Below are positions 34,465-45,019 of a DNA stretch of 64,000 nucleotides, piece after piece. The position numbers and the translations under genes are program-made. The stretch's first letter is position 1; each line of letters opens with the position of its first letter. The stretch comes from Spirogloea muscicola. Its lineage: Eukaryota > Streptophyta > Zygnematophyceae > Spirogloeales > Spirogloeaceae. The notes under the pieces are model-generated. The model was not told the DNA's origin. It ran no database searches and saw only the letters and a list, made by a program, of their open reading frames with translations. The stretch is taken from assembly GCA_009602725.1 (NCBI GenBank), contig WELB01000150.1, positions 164,822 through 228,821 of the forward strand, in the 5' to 3' direction.

Positions 34465-37400
34465 TCAATAAGGCCGGTAGCGTCTACCAAGGATGGGGTC
34501 ACCTCTGCCCCCATATGGCATGGGTCCACCTCTTCCACCTCCCTGCATGACTGGTGGAGCTGCATCCCCAGGTTGACTGCCACCAGCAACGGCCACATGA
34601 ATACCATATATCAGCAAAGCAATGCAACTGCCTACAAGCTGCTCTTGCCGGCTACACAGCTACACCTAGGGGCTGAATTAAAGCAGGTGAGAGCTCACGC
34701 TTACACAGCATCCATGCATCATGACAGCATGTGTATGAGGGTTGGGGCCTCACAATACATAGCCCACTCGACCGTCTGGTAATATCATGGGTACCATCAC
34801 CATGCCCATCGGCACAGATCCGCGTCCGATAATTATAGGTCCCGGGGCCTGCTCAAAGAGGTGCAGCCACAGCCACGGCTGTGAGGGCTGGAGGGCTGGG
34901 GTGCTTCACAGCTACTTTCCGCTGCCAAGCCCTAGAAAACACTAAACACTAAACACTAAAACATACCTTCACCTCCATCATGAGTGATGTGATATACTGA
35001 TATAAATATAAATATGTGACATACTGATGTAAAATTAGCAAGACATGTGGTCAGACAATGCTCCAAAGTAATTATGCAATGGCCGCGGAGGACTCACAGC
35101 CAGGTAGCCACCGTGATGACCTCCATCCCTGCCCCCTCCATATGGTGCCCGACCTCCCCCATAAGCTCCGCTCCTTCCACCCTGTTGAAGGAGACCAGGC
35201 CTCCCTTGTGGCGGAGAATCATATCCTGCACTTGCCCTCGACTTATCTTGGAGAGGCTTCGCAAGCGAGACCTCCAGAGTCTTGCCTGAAGGCGTTTACA
35301 GCAATGCATAAGGAGGAGTGAGCACTGGTCCAAAGCTAGACTAGAGCCAGCTCATGCTGTTTGTGCTCTGATGTATTACTAACAACTCATTGGAAAGAGG
35401 CAACAAAGTGGTGCAGGCTGCAGGGGTGTCATGCCAGCCACCTGTGCTTGAGCTACAGCTTGGTAACACGACTTGGTAAAGATGAATAGGAGCTGCAAGA
35501 CTGACCGGCACAATGCAAAGCACCTGCTCTAGAGATCCTACAAATAACAACGCCCTGTCAGCAAGAACATCAACGCCAGGGAGGGCCTCTGCCAAGCATA
35601 TGTACCATTCAGCTCCAGCTTGTGTGACTTCTCGCAAGCAGCCAAGGCTTGGCTCCTCTCAGAGAAGTGGACAAAACCAAAGTCGCGATTGCTCTGGCCC
35701 GGCTTGGGAAGAGGCAGAACAACCTTCTGTACCTCGCCAAACTCCTCAAAGAGCTCTTGCAACTGCTCTTCCGTCGATGTCTCTGTCAAGTTCTTGATAT
35801 ACACCACCTTCACCTGCAGTATCCAGGTGATGCATGAGTCAACAACAAGCTAAACAACAAGCTATATGCTGATTTGCATGGCTCTGTTCGAGCGGACTGC
35901 ATGAGCAGTACCTGGGCCATGGCGGCAGCATCTGGCTCTGCCTTGCCCTCTGCCCAGCTGACAGTTGGGGTGTAGCCATCGAGCCTGAAGGTAGGCTTGG
36001 TCATGTTCCTCCTGGACTGCTCGGCGCACGCGTGGTTGTGGTACTCCAGAAAAGCAAAGCCTCTGTTTCTGTTGGGCTGGTTAGGATCCTGAAAGACAGT
36101 AAAGAGAAGGCTCCGCATGTGAGCCTCTGGCCTTCAGTTTGTGATTGTGGTCCTGTTCGATCTCAAGTGGCTGTCCCCCCCACCACACCCTGCACCCCAA
36201 GTAGCGCGCTCTCCACACAGCATCCCTAGTCCCACGAGCAGCGCGGGCAGACGTGGGGACAGACCTTGATCACACAACAGCCCCTTTGTTGGCGGCCATG
36301 AGCAAGAGGAGCCAGGTGATTAATTGTCAGGGCTTTCAACACTACCTGAAGCAACTCGATGCCGGTGACGCCGACATTGGAGTCCTTGAGGGCCTTCTCA
36401 AAATCCTCTTTGGACCAGGCCTTGGGTACATTCCCAACAAAAATCCGATGCTTCGACTGCGAGTGCGTGACACGCACCTTCTTGCCCTGCACTGGCCATC
36501 CATTTGTCAGTGGCATGTTCGGGCAGCCTCAGCATGTAATTTTAGCAAATTGCCTGCCATGCAGTCTTACATACAAAGTGCTCAGTCTGTACTTGTCCAT
36601 CGCTGCAATGTGCAACCTGACCACGAATACTGGATGGCTCTCAAGTACTGCAAGGAGGCGCCTCGAGCCCTGCGTGGCAGCTTGAGGCGGATCTGTCTTG
36701 CTACCAGCAGCAAGCCCTGAGCCTGCTTTGCGGTGGGGCAGTGGACAGGTCAGGCCTCTTCTCCTAAGGCACACCTTAAGCTCCGCCGATTCTGACAGGG
36801 TCGCCATGGCCTTCTCGGCGCTCTCCCGATTAGTGAAGGTGACGAAGGCAAACGGCTTGTTCTGGCCGGATTCCTTGTCCTTGCCAATGCGGACCTGCTC
36901 GCAGGCAGGCGGTCTTAGGGACGAGCAGATGGCAAACAGGCAACTGCATGGTTCAATGCGATGCTTTTTCCCGGGGCTCTCTCTCCATGCTTAAACAATG
37001 ATGGGTGAGATGGCGACGTACACCGACCATGCAGGCAGCTGGACAGGGATAAGGGGGGTACCCCGTAGACGTCACCGGCAGGGGAGCAGAAGGTGCGCAG
37101 GTCCGCCTCCGTCGTGTCCTTGGGGATGCCGCCGACGAACACCTCCGAGCCGTGCGGCGGCTGCGAGGTGGGATCGTCGGCACTGATGGGCGGCGCTTTC
37201 TTCTTCTCCTCCTTCATCTCCTCATCCGGCCCGCCTGCGGCCTCGACGGCAGGGGCTTGCGCGCCATCACCTTCTGCCGACTCCTCGGCTCGCACCTTGT
37301 CCTCCACCGCCCGGCCATCGTCATACTCAGGGCCGCCATCCTCCTCCGCCATGCCAGCATCCTCGTCCGCGAGCTCGATGCCCGCCTGCTTCCCGTCGTC

Positions 37401-37493
37401 CTCCGCATCTGGGTCCTCGCCGTCATTGCCGGCGTCGTCGGAGTAGTCCACCGCGTGGTCCTCATACTCCGTGCGCTCGTCGTCGTCGGCCAT
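34465..37493 (-). CDS. hnRNP Q/R-like protein with three RRMs (LIF2-type)
   Basis: Proteins of this family bind pre-mRNA in the nucleus. The plant LIF2 member also works with Polycomb-linked chromatin. Eight exons are in phase: 37493-37062, 36894-36775, 36486-36346, 36088-35912, 35813-35606, 35285-35098, 34848-34754 and 34576-34465, giving about 490 residues. The N-terminal 100 residues are strongly acidic. RRM1 (about 116-190) has SEVFVGGIPKDTTEADLR and KPFAFVTF. RRM2 (about 205-280) has HRIFVGNVPKAWSKEDFE and NRGFAFLEY. RRM3 (about 292-365) has KVVYIKNLTETSTEEQL and FGFVHF. The C-terminus is Gly/Arg-rich with VPMILPDGRVGYV and ends GRRYRPY, as in plant homologues. The start is the first Met of a clean acidic frame, preceded by a purine-rich promoter-like region. 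Confidence 0.94.
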
Positions 37494-38010
37494 TTCCAGC
37501 GCGGCCGCCGCAGCTCAGGCGCCCGCCGGTGAGGCTGCAGACGAGAGGACAAAGGGAGGAGCTGACCGCCCAGGACGAGGGCAGGAGGCGAGGAGAGAGA
37601 GGGAGGAGAGGGGGGGAGGGGAGGCGCCCACGAAGCGGGGAGCGGCGCGCGAGTGAGAGGAGCTTTGGCAGGACGAGGAGGGGGCGGCAGCGGCCACGGG
37701 TGCCGTGATTTCAGAAAACCCATGTGAGGAGACGGGGGACACGGGAGAGGGTATCAGGCGAGGCTGGACAAGAGCGAGGGGTCTGGGGGCGGCCCGAGAG
37801 CGCGAGGAAGCGGGCGAGGCTCAGTGTACCGTGTAGGCGGATTGTGGCGGGGGGACTTGGGCGAAGGGGGAGTTGAACGAGAGAGAGGGCGAGAGGAGGG
37901 AGGGTGGGAGGGAGGGAGGGGAGGGAGGAGGGCGGACCAGGGAGGCGCCCGCGCCGGTGGGGAGGGGGGTGTTGTGGGGGGAAGGGGGCCTCGCAGTGAC
38001 TGTCGGCTAT
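37494..38010. promoter_or_regulatory. Purine-rich upstream region of the hnRNP gene
   Basis: The region is dominated by GGGAGG and GAGAGAGG runs on the plus strand, hence pyrimidine-rich in the direction of hnRNP transcription. No discrete promoter element is identified. Confidence 0.4.
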
Positions 38011-38179
38011 GGCTGCCACGAAGAAAGTGGCTCTCCCAAAAGAGGGCGAGGGCTGTGGACAGCCTCTGCCCGACAGCAATGGACAGGGTCCTAAGGCGTC
38101 GGACTGTCAGGCAATGGCTGTGAGATGGGCCAGCCCGAACAAGTGAGGCCTTCCGACGAGGGCGGGAGGCTGCGACTGG

Positions 38180-39060
38180 CCAGCCCAGAGCGAGCGAGTG
38201 TACCAGGTCTGATGACCTGCAGCGAGCTACTCAGACCGACGGACTCCACACGCGCCGCGTCGACCTGGTGGCGTCCACGACGGGCGGTGGCGGGCGCATC
38301 ATTGCCGATGTGGTCACCACTGATGTGGTCGACCGCTCCAACCCGGGGCTTTCTGCCTCGCGGGCTGGCCACGCTGCGGCAAAGGCCGCTCGCAGCAAGG
38401 CGGCCAAACACGCCGACCACCCGGCTGCCGACGAGTTCGTCCCCCTGGCTGTGGACGTGCATGGGGCTCTCGGATCCCACTGGCTCGACCTGTTGGCCAG
38501 GCTTGCACGGCGCGCTGTGTCCCGCAGGCGCGGTGAGCCGGCTGACTTCAACGCCGCTGGCTCGTGGGCTCAGGTGTATCGTATGCGCTTGTCCGTCTCC
38601 CTCCAGCGGTCCATGGCCCACGCCTTGCATCTGCGTGGTGGCCGTGCTCTCGCTGCGGCCTCCGGCTTTCGTCAGGGGGATAGTTTACCGGCAGCTAGTC
38701 TGTCGGATGTGAGGCTCCTCACTCGTAACTACTAAGCGGTCCATCCTCCCCCGTTCTGCCATAGCCTCTCAAGGCCCCGCAGTCGCTGCTTAGCTCGTAG
38801 TTTGGCCCCTTCGAACCTTGTCAATTCTTTTCGGGCTGGCTTCTCACAGCCCTTGCCCCCATTGGGAGAGCCACTTCTTCTACTCAGACCTGATGTTGCT
38901 CACTCGTGGGTACTGAGCTTTCCTCTGCATCGTTTCTGTGTTCTGCAGTGTTTTGTAGTTTCTCCGGCTCCTCTTTCTTTGGCTTTGGACATTGTCCATT
39001 CTTTTTTAGGCTGGCTTTGCCAGCCCTTCTTCTCTATGGGCGCGCATTCCCCCCTGATGA
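38180..39060 (+). mobile_element. 5'-truncated LINE: C-terminal domain plus 3' UTR
   Basis: The plus strand encodes the region after the reverse transcriptase: VVTTDVVDRSNPGL, then ADEFVPLAVDVHGALGSHWL, RMRLSVSLQRSMAHALHLRG and the tail LSDVRLLTRNY (stop at 38735). Alga and plant LINEs commonly carry this F(V/I)PLAV(D/E).(H/Y)G segment. The 3' UTR follows with AAGCGGTCCATCC, GGCCCCTTCGAACCTTGTC and GGGCTGGCTTCTCACAGCCC. It is the longest open copy of its family here. No reverse transcriptase is preserved. Confidence 0.75.
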
Positions 39061-39069
39061 AGAAAGAAG

Positions 39070-39800
39070 TGGCACTCCCAATGGGGGCAAGGGCTGTGAA
39101 AAGCCAGCCCGAAACAGAATTGACAAAGGTTCGAAGGGGCCAAATGATGGAGGGGCGAAAAAAGCGCTAAGCATCTTCTAAGGGGCCTGAAGATGCTAAA
39201 AGATGAAGAAAGGGCTCGCCCATTGAGGATAGGGGCTGGAAAACCCGGCCCAAAAAGAAGGACCAAAGTACGAGAAGGGGGCCAGGGGAAGCGCTAAGAA
39301 AAACAAGCACAACAAGAAACAAAGCAGCTACGTATTACTCAGTAATCCCTGCTAAGCAGCCTCAGATTAGAGAAGCTGGGCTACTGGAAGTGGGTCCCCT
39401 AGCCAGAGCCAGAGAGAGAAGAAAGAAAGGGCTCGCCCATTGAGGATAGGGGCTAGAAAAGAAAGAAGTGCGCGCCCATAGAGAAGAGGGGCTGGCAAAG
39501 CCAGCCCCAAAAAGAATGGACAATGTCCAAAGCCAAAGAAAGAGGAGCCGGAGAAAGGACTACACTACAAAACACTGCAGAACACAGAAACGATGCAGAG
39601 GGGAGCTCAGTACCCACGAGTGAGAAAAGCCAGCCCAAAGAAGAATGAACAAAGGACGAGAGGGGGCCAGGGGAAGTACGAAGAACAACAAGCACAGAAA
39701 GAAAACGAAGCAGCCACGAAGCACTCAGTAACCCCTGCTAAGCAGCCTCAGGTCAGAGAGACTGAGTTCCTGGAAGCGGGTCCCCTGGCCTGATGTTGCT
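39070..39800 (-). mobile_element. Nested LINE 3' ends, minus orientation
   Basis: Two C-terminal tails are visible on the minus strand, near 39340-39400 (ending NLRLLSRDY) and 39720-39790 (SLSDLRLLSRGY). Each is followed by stem units such as GGCTGGCTTTGCCAGCCC. The first unit (39085-39150) is back to back with the plus-oriented copy at 38735-39060. Confidence 0.6.
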
Positions 39801-39839
39801 CACTCGTGGGTACTGAGCTTCCCTCTGCATCGTCTATGG

Positions 39840-41150
39840 GGATTTTTCGTGTATTTGAAACAAACGAAGGCCAAATGGCCAAGTACAAAGGCAAGCACAT
39901 CTTAAGACCTACATAACCTACAGTAGATTGACCCGCTCAGTAACCACGGGTCAAAACATAAAGGTCGCTAACCGATGCCTGGATACTAGATGGCAGATAC
40001 GAAGCCCTTCTGCCACCAACTAGAGCTCGCCCAGCTTTCTGGTGCAAAGCATTAGCCTGAGCACGCTGCAAACAGGCCGAAACTCGTCGTCGCAACAACG
40101 ACAGATAAGCAGCTGGCAAGCCCATCTCAGCCGGGAACACATCTGCAGGTGGTTGTAGCCTAGATTGGCTATGTTTTGAAGGAGAGTACGGAAACGAGGA
40201 CCTAAGCAGCCAAAGATGTCGATTGCCGCGGGCAGGAGCTAATCACATTGGGGTTAATCGGAGTAGTGCTGCAACTTTCTTTGTTCAGCACTGCCCACTG
40301 CGTGCCCAGTGATGTGTGTCGATGCTGGACCTCTATAGGCCTCCGTAACCACATCATCGACCAAGGCCCGTGGTCCTCCACCAGGTTGCACGCCCACAAT
40401 GTCAGATGTGCGGCGATAATAACGTCCCTGGGCATCCGTGGTGACAGGCATGATGTTGTTCACTTCCACGACCGCACGGTACCCGGCGTCGCGCATCAAA
40501 GCCGCCAGGGCATCACGGAGGAGGTTGTGGATGCCCACCACTTCTGGTCCAGTGGGGCATCGCAGCATGTGAGTGGCGAGCGCAGCACCCTCTGCACGGA
40601 AGCCGCACTCGTACTGGCTCACCCCAATCAGGCAGTTGGGTGGGAGGCCGAGGCAGAGTTGAAGCGACGTCCGAAAGGCCTCGGAGCTGATGCTGAAGGC
40701 GCTGGCCACGGCGTGTGAGGTGATCCAGTCTGTGGCTCCAGGTGTGGCGAGGGAAGTAAGTCTTGCCAGGCTCCTTGGATTGTTGTGAATCTCTCTGGCA
40801 GCCTCCTCAAGCTTCTGCGGCGCTCATCTTCCACTGCCGTAACCAGTCTGGATTGTGCCCCTCTATCCGAAGCTTGGGCGAGGGCGGAGAATGGCGTGAG
40901 TAGGGGTGTATAGAGGGGAAAGAGCCGATTGCCGAGTCACGGATGCTCCTCAGATCCGCTTGGAAGGGTGAGGAGCCTTCCTCCACGTTGCGTACGGGAT
41001 CGTGGAGGCAAGGGAAGCGCATGGGAAGCATAGAGGCGATCTGGTGCCAGCAGCCCAGGAAGGCTGCTTGCGCCGTCTGCTCCAACGACCGGCAGCCAAG
41101 GCCGGCCATGCGAGTGGGGAGGGAAGCCTGGGAGGGCAGATGAAGCGGAG
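39840..41150 (-). mobile_element. Longer LINE 3' portion (RT end, nuclease-like region, tail)
   Basis: The minus strand encodes, in order, GLGCRSLEQTAQAAFLGCW (end of the reverse transcriptase region, near 41100), a segment with HMLRCPTGPEVVGIHNLLRD and RRTSDIVGVQPGGGPRALVD (40254-40620), and the tail RRRVSACLQRAQANALHQK...VSDLYVLTRGY (stop at 39937). The middle part resembles the C-terminal nuclease-like module of some LINEs. The frames are interrupted, so it is a dead copy. The 3' UTR with GTGTATTTGAAACAAACGAA lies at 39840-39930. Confidence 0.65.
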
Positions 41151-41189
41151 GGGAAAGAGCAAGATTGTAGAAGGGATGCCAGGGACTGC

Positions 41190-41480
41190 GGCGTCTATGT
41201 GTTCTGCAGTGGTTTGTAGTGTTGTCCTTTTTCGGGCTCCTCTTTCTTTGGCTTTGGACATTGTCCATTCTTTTTTTGGGCTGGCTTTGCCAGCCATTCT
41301 TCTCTATGGGCGCGCACTTCTCTCCTGGCCAGAAGAAGAAGAAGAAGAAGTGGCTCTCCCAATGGGGGCAAGGGCTGTGAGAAGCCAGCCCGAAAAGAAT
41401 TGACAAGGTTCGAAGGGGCCAAATTACGAGCTAAGCAGCGACTGCGGGGCCTGAAGAGGCTAGAGGCCAGAGGCCAGAGG
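41190..41480. mobile_element. Back-to-back LINE 3' UTR units
   Basis: A plus-oriented unit (GGGCTGGCTTTGCCAGCC near 41278) is followed by a minus-oriented one (GGGCTGTGAGAAGCCAGCCC near 41368, then GACAAGGTTCGAAGGGGCC). A run of AGGCCAGAGGC... repeats follows up to about 41505. Confidence 0.55.
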
Positions 41481-41716
41481 CTAGAGGCCAGAGCCAGAGG
41501 CAGCAGCGAGGGCTCTGCTGATGGGGCCCTGCCGTCTCGGGCCGAGGCCAAGGGCAGGAAAGGGTTGCGCCCCGCGGGACCTCCTCCCGTCCCGGAAGCC
41601 CTGCTTATCTCTCGCCGCAGACACAGCTACCATCTGGCGCGCTGCGCAATCAAACCTGTGATCGAAACCTCCCCCCCAACCGTGACCAGCTATTGTCATC
41701 CCTCCAACGCCGCGGG

Positions 41717-44491
41717 ATGCGGCGCGGCGGCGGCGGCGGCGGCGGCGGCAGCGAGGCCGCGCTCGGGNGCGGAGGGCGAGGGCCCGCCGCCGCTGTCGCC
41801 GCCACCGCCGCCGGCCGTCGGCGCTCTCGCCGCGGAGCCGGACGGCGGCGAAGCAAGCGGCCCACCGGCGCTGGACGAGGCAGGTACTTGGGGCAGAGCC
41901 AATTGGCGCAAGCGCTTCTCAGCAGAGCGGTTGTGTTAGGGTTTAGGGTTCTGGGTTTTGGTAGTAGGGTTTAGGATTTAGGGTTAAAGCAGTTGCGCGC
42001 TCCATGGCCGAAGCTGGCAGAGTCGGGGACGAGTCAGGTCCTAAATGTAGGGGTAGGTGTCAGATTGTTGGCTTGAAAGAGTGTCGCCAGGCCAAGCCAG
42101 CAGGTCGGTAAGCGTTGGTGCACAGCCTTTGGCGACGTCTGTTAGGCCCGTTCGTCCTCATTATGCACATGCAGCATGGTGGCTAGCGTTGCATCAGGTA
42201 TCCTTGCGCTTGGGCGAACCTCTTGATGGGGAGCCGATGAGTGGCGAGCCCATGAGGCTCCTCGCTCGGCTGCTGAGGCAGACCTGCTGACTGACTTATT
42301 AATTGCCGTCTGTGCTGCCAGATTGGCCCCTCACGCTGTCCGACACGATGGTGGCTATCCAGCTGATGCGGTCCCAGTTCCCAAAGCTCGGTAAGGTGTG
42401 TTCTGCTCGTGGAGCGCCTCAATACCTGATGAAAGTAGATTTGCAGATAAGGTTGTGTATAGGCCTGAGCTGTGGGCCTTAATCTACAAGTTGCAGGCCC
42501 CTTTGAAAGTGCCACTGCCTGTATTCAAGTCATTGCAGCTTTCTTCCTATATCTAGTCTTCTTTTTGCAGTCCTTGTTTGGCTCTTGGCAGGACTGGTTA
42601 AAGCAGTCCGTCTCTTACCGTCTTCGTTTGGCTTTTGGCAGGATGGGCCAAAGCCATTTGTCCTGCGCACGCAATTGTACAGCAGTGTCAGAGATCGTAC
42701 GATAGTGGATAGGGAGCTTGAGGTGCACATGTCTCACCCACCAATGCTCACTTGCTCACTGTTAACAAATCTGCTCTTGTTTGCATGCTGGAGCAGGACG
42801 TGGTTAGACAGCTAAAGAGCCTCTGCAGCTCATTCCAATTGTCATCTTGCCCTCATCTCCTTCGTCATTCCTCAGGCAGCTCAAGGTGCTTGCTGCATGG
42901 CCGTGTCTTGCAGGAGTTGAAGAACAAGAAGGTCGTGCGGATCTTCAAGCTCGTGACTGCCAAAGATGACTATGCAATCCTGCTCATGGACGACTACCTT
43001 GCCGAGGTTGTCTTGCAAGCATTGTGGAGGTTCATATTGCAGGGATGCATTTCTTGCTTGATTGCCAGGCAGCAGCTCTACTGCCAGTATTATGGAGCTG
43101 TGTACCAATTCTTGAGATTGACTTGCAGGTTAGCTATTACGGTTGCAAGAGAGTAATGAGTCAAACCATTTGGCCAAGCTAAATAACGAGCCTTGAAGCA
43201 GCCACTTGGACATTCGCTGCAATTGTAAACAGCAACTTTGTAGCCCTGAAGTTGTTGCTTGCTTGAGTCTAGGGAGCCGAGGAGGCTTGACAGTCTCTTG
43301 CTTAGAACTTGTCTGTGCAGATTGCAGCTGCCAAGAGGGTTCAAGAGAAGAGCTCGTCAACAAAGCTGCTAGTTGTTTTTGACTGGTTTGTCACAAGGGT
43401 GCTGCCAGAGTGCCTGGCAGTCGGGATCTCGCTTGTTGATTTGGTACGCTCCAGAAGCTCAGACCTGAGTGATGTCACTGCCTCGCAAGTCTGTGAAACT
43501 GATTACAGAGTAGTCGCCACCTACACAACTTGCACAAGTGATTTCCATACTTCATAGTTCTTAGTCAGCAATGGCCTACTGCTCTTATTTGCTACTGTAA
43601 GGAAGACCTTGACAGCACGCGGTGCGGCTATTGTGGGTGTGGTGTCAGACTGATCTCCTTGGTGACAAGGGCCGGCGAGTGGAAGACCGCCACATCTCCC
43701 TCCTCATCAATGCAGGCCTTCTGGTACACTTATACTGATAAGCGTAACACCAGTCCAATTAATCTCGGTTGCCACGATGATGGTGGATGATAAAGGCTGA
43801 ATGCATACACTCTGTTCTACTATCAGATTGGTTGTAAGTGACTATAAGAGGCAGTCTCTCCAGACACCCACATGTCTGCGGAAGCTAGTACAAAACAAGG
43901 ATAGTATTGAGCATACTGCGAGCGCTGCAGGTGAGGCAGCTTGTGGACGCAGCTGCCTTCTGGTTTGCCATGCCACGCGTTGGGTCAATCCTCAAGAGCT
44001 TAGTTCGGGTATGACTGGCTTATCCCTTGAGCATAGAATCTTATAGTGAAAGTTGATGTACTTAATTCACGTGCAATCATAAATTAGGGTCTTCAAATGA
44101 AGTGTGCATGACTCATTTAATGCATAGGCAGCACAGGAGCGCACTCTGACTGCCATGTAAGACCACCTTGGACTTCCCGAAGACCATGGTAGCTAGTGGA
44201 CTGCACTTGCAAACAGCCACAGGTAGATTGTGTGGACGCTTCCAACTTTTGCCTAGATGACATAGATAGCATAACTGTTGGCATACTTGCATGCTGCAGG
44301 GAAGGAGGGAGATGGTGGCCCTGGTGACTCGGCGCAGGTACTCTGAAATTCTGCAGTCTGAATTAGAGCGCGCAAAGCTGCGCTTGACCAAGTTAGGGCC
44401 ACGCTTCCACTTACGAGATCTCATAGGCTCTGGGCAGTTGGTCACTGTGGCCACATTGGCTGGTCCCTTGATTCGAGTACCCAAGAGCTAG
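41717..44491 (+). CDS. STK19: STK19 (G11) homologue, winged-helix nuclear protein
   Basis: STK19 was named a kinase but is a DNA-binding winged-helix protein now linked to transcription-coupled DNA repair. Eight exons are in phase: about 41717-41883, 42322-42395, 42642-42722, 42914-43006, 43321-43443, 43649-43723, 43931-44008 and 44300-44491, giving about 290 residues. Family signatures are DTMVAIQLMRSQFPKL, PFVLRTQLYSSVRDRTIVDR, VVRIFKL, DDYAILLMDDY, RHISLLINAGLL, FWFAMPRVGSILKSLV, GRREMVALVTRRRYSEILQS and FHLRDLIGSGQLV...GPLIRVP. Exon 1 is a Gly/Ala/Pro run broken by a collapsed gap at 41768, so its length and start are approximate. No kinase motifs exist. Intron 2 holds a duplicated splice-acceptor segment. 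Confidence 0.92.
41936..41986 (+). repeat. Degenerate telomere-type repeats in STK19 intron 1
   Basis: Repeated TTTAGGG-like units (TTAGGGTTTAGGG, GTAGGGTTTAGG, ATTTAGGG) start about 52 bp after the donor of exon 1. The setting matches that of the hexosaminidase gene. Confidence 0.6.
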
Positions 44492-45015
44492 CCACAGTTG
44501 ACATGCCTAGCCCCTCCATCGTGTAGTATCAAACTTGCTTCGAAATTTGGGTGCGCCTCACCGCAGATGCCCCGCACCCTCCTTTCCTTCCTCGCTTTAC
44601 TTCCTCCTGGCGCAAGCCTTTTGTTTTCACTCTGTAACAATCAAAGCTATTCCTGAAAATGCTTGAGACAAAGATGAGAGGTTGCAGAGATCCCCTTGCC
44701 TTGGCCACTGGACCCGGCCCGCTTGTACATGGCCCTCCATACCCTTTTCACCCTGGCTATCTTGCTCACATTTTGCTCACACATATCATACATAGTATTG
44801 ACTTGCGACCTCAATATTTTTGAGATGCAGCTGAGGAGCATACGAAGGATGATGGCCAATGTCACAAGGCAAAGCTTCTGGTGTCCGTCATGCACTCTTG
44901 TCCCTCTGTACACATGGTCTGGCGACTGGCGAGCGCTGGAGAACGGCCTTCACGCACGGAGCTCCCCCGCAGGCGCCGCCGTCTGGACACGCCAGTGAGC
45001 AGCTAGCTACTAAGC
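44492..45015. other. Intergenic, no gene seen
   Basis: This is the 3' flank of STK19. A plus-strand frame near 44726-44998 is hydrophobic at its start but matches nothing recognised. LINE sequence begins near 45020. Confidence 0.4.
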
Positions 45016-45019
45016 GCTC

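Noticed and set aside
36998-37532. Plus-strand frames opposite the acidic N-terminus of the hnRNP gene
   Set aside because: They are antisense to a well-phased exon; Ser/Pro-rich only because the sense strand encodes Glu/Asp/Gly.
38790-41425. GGTTCGAA box resembling a tRNA B box in the LINE units, suggesting a tRNA-derived SINE
   Set aside because: No matching A box or tRNA fold is found at the right distance, and the unit follows LINE C-terminal frames directly.
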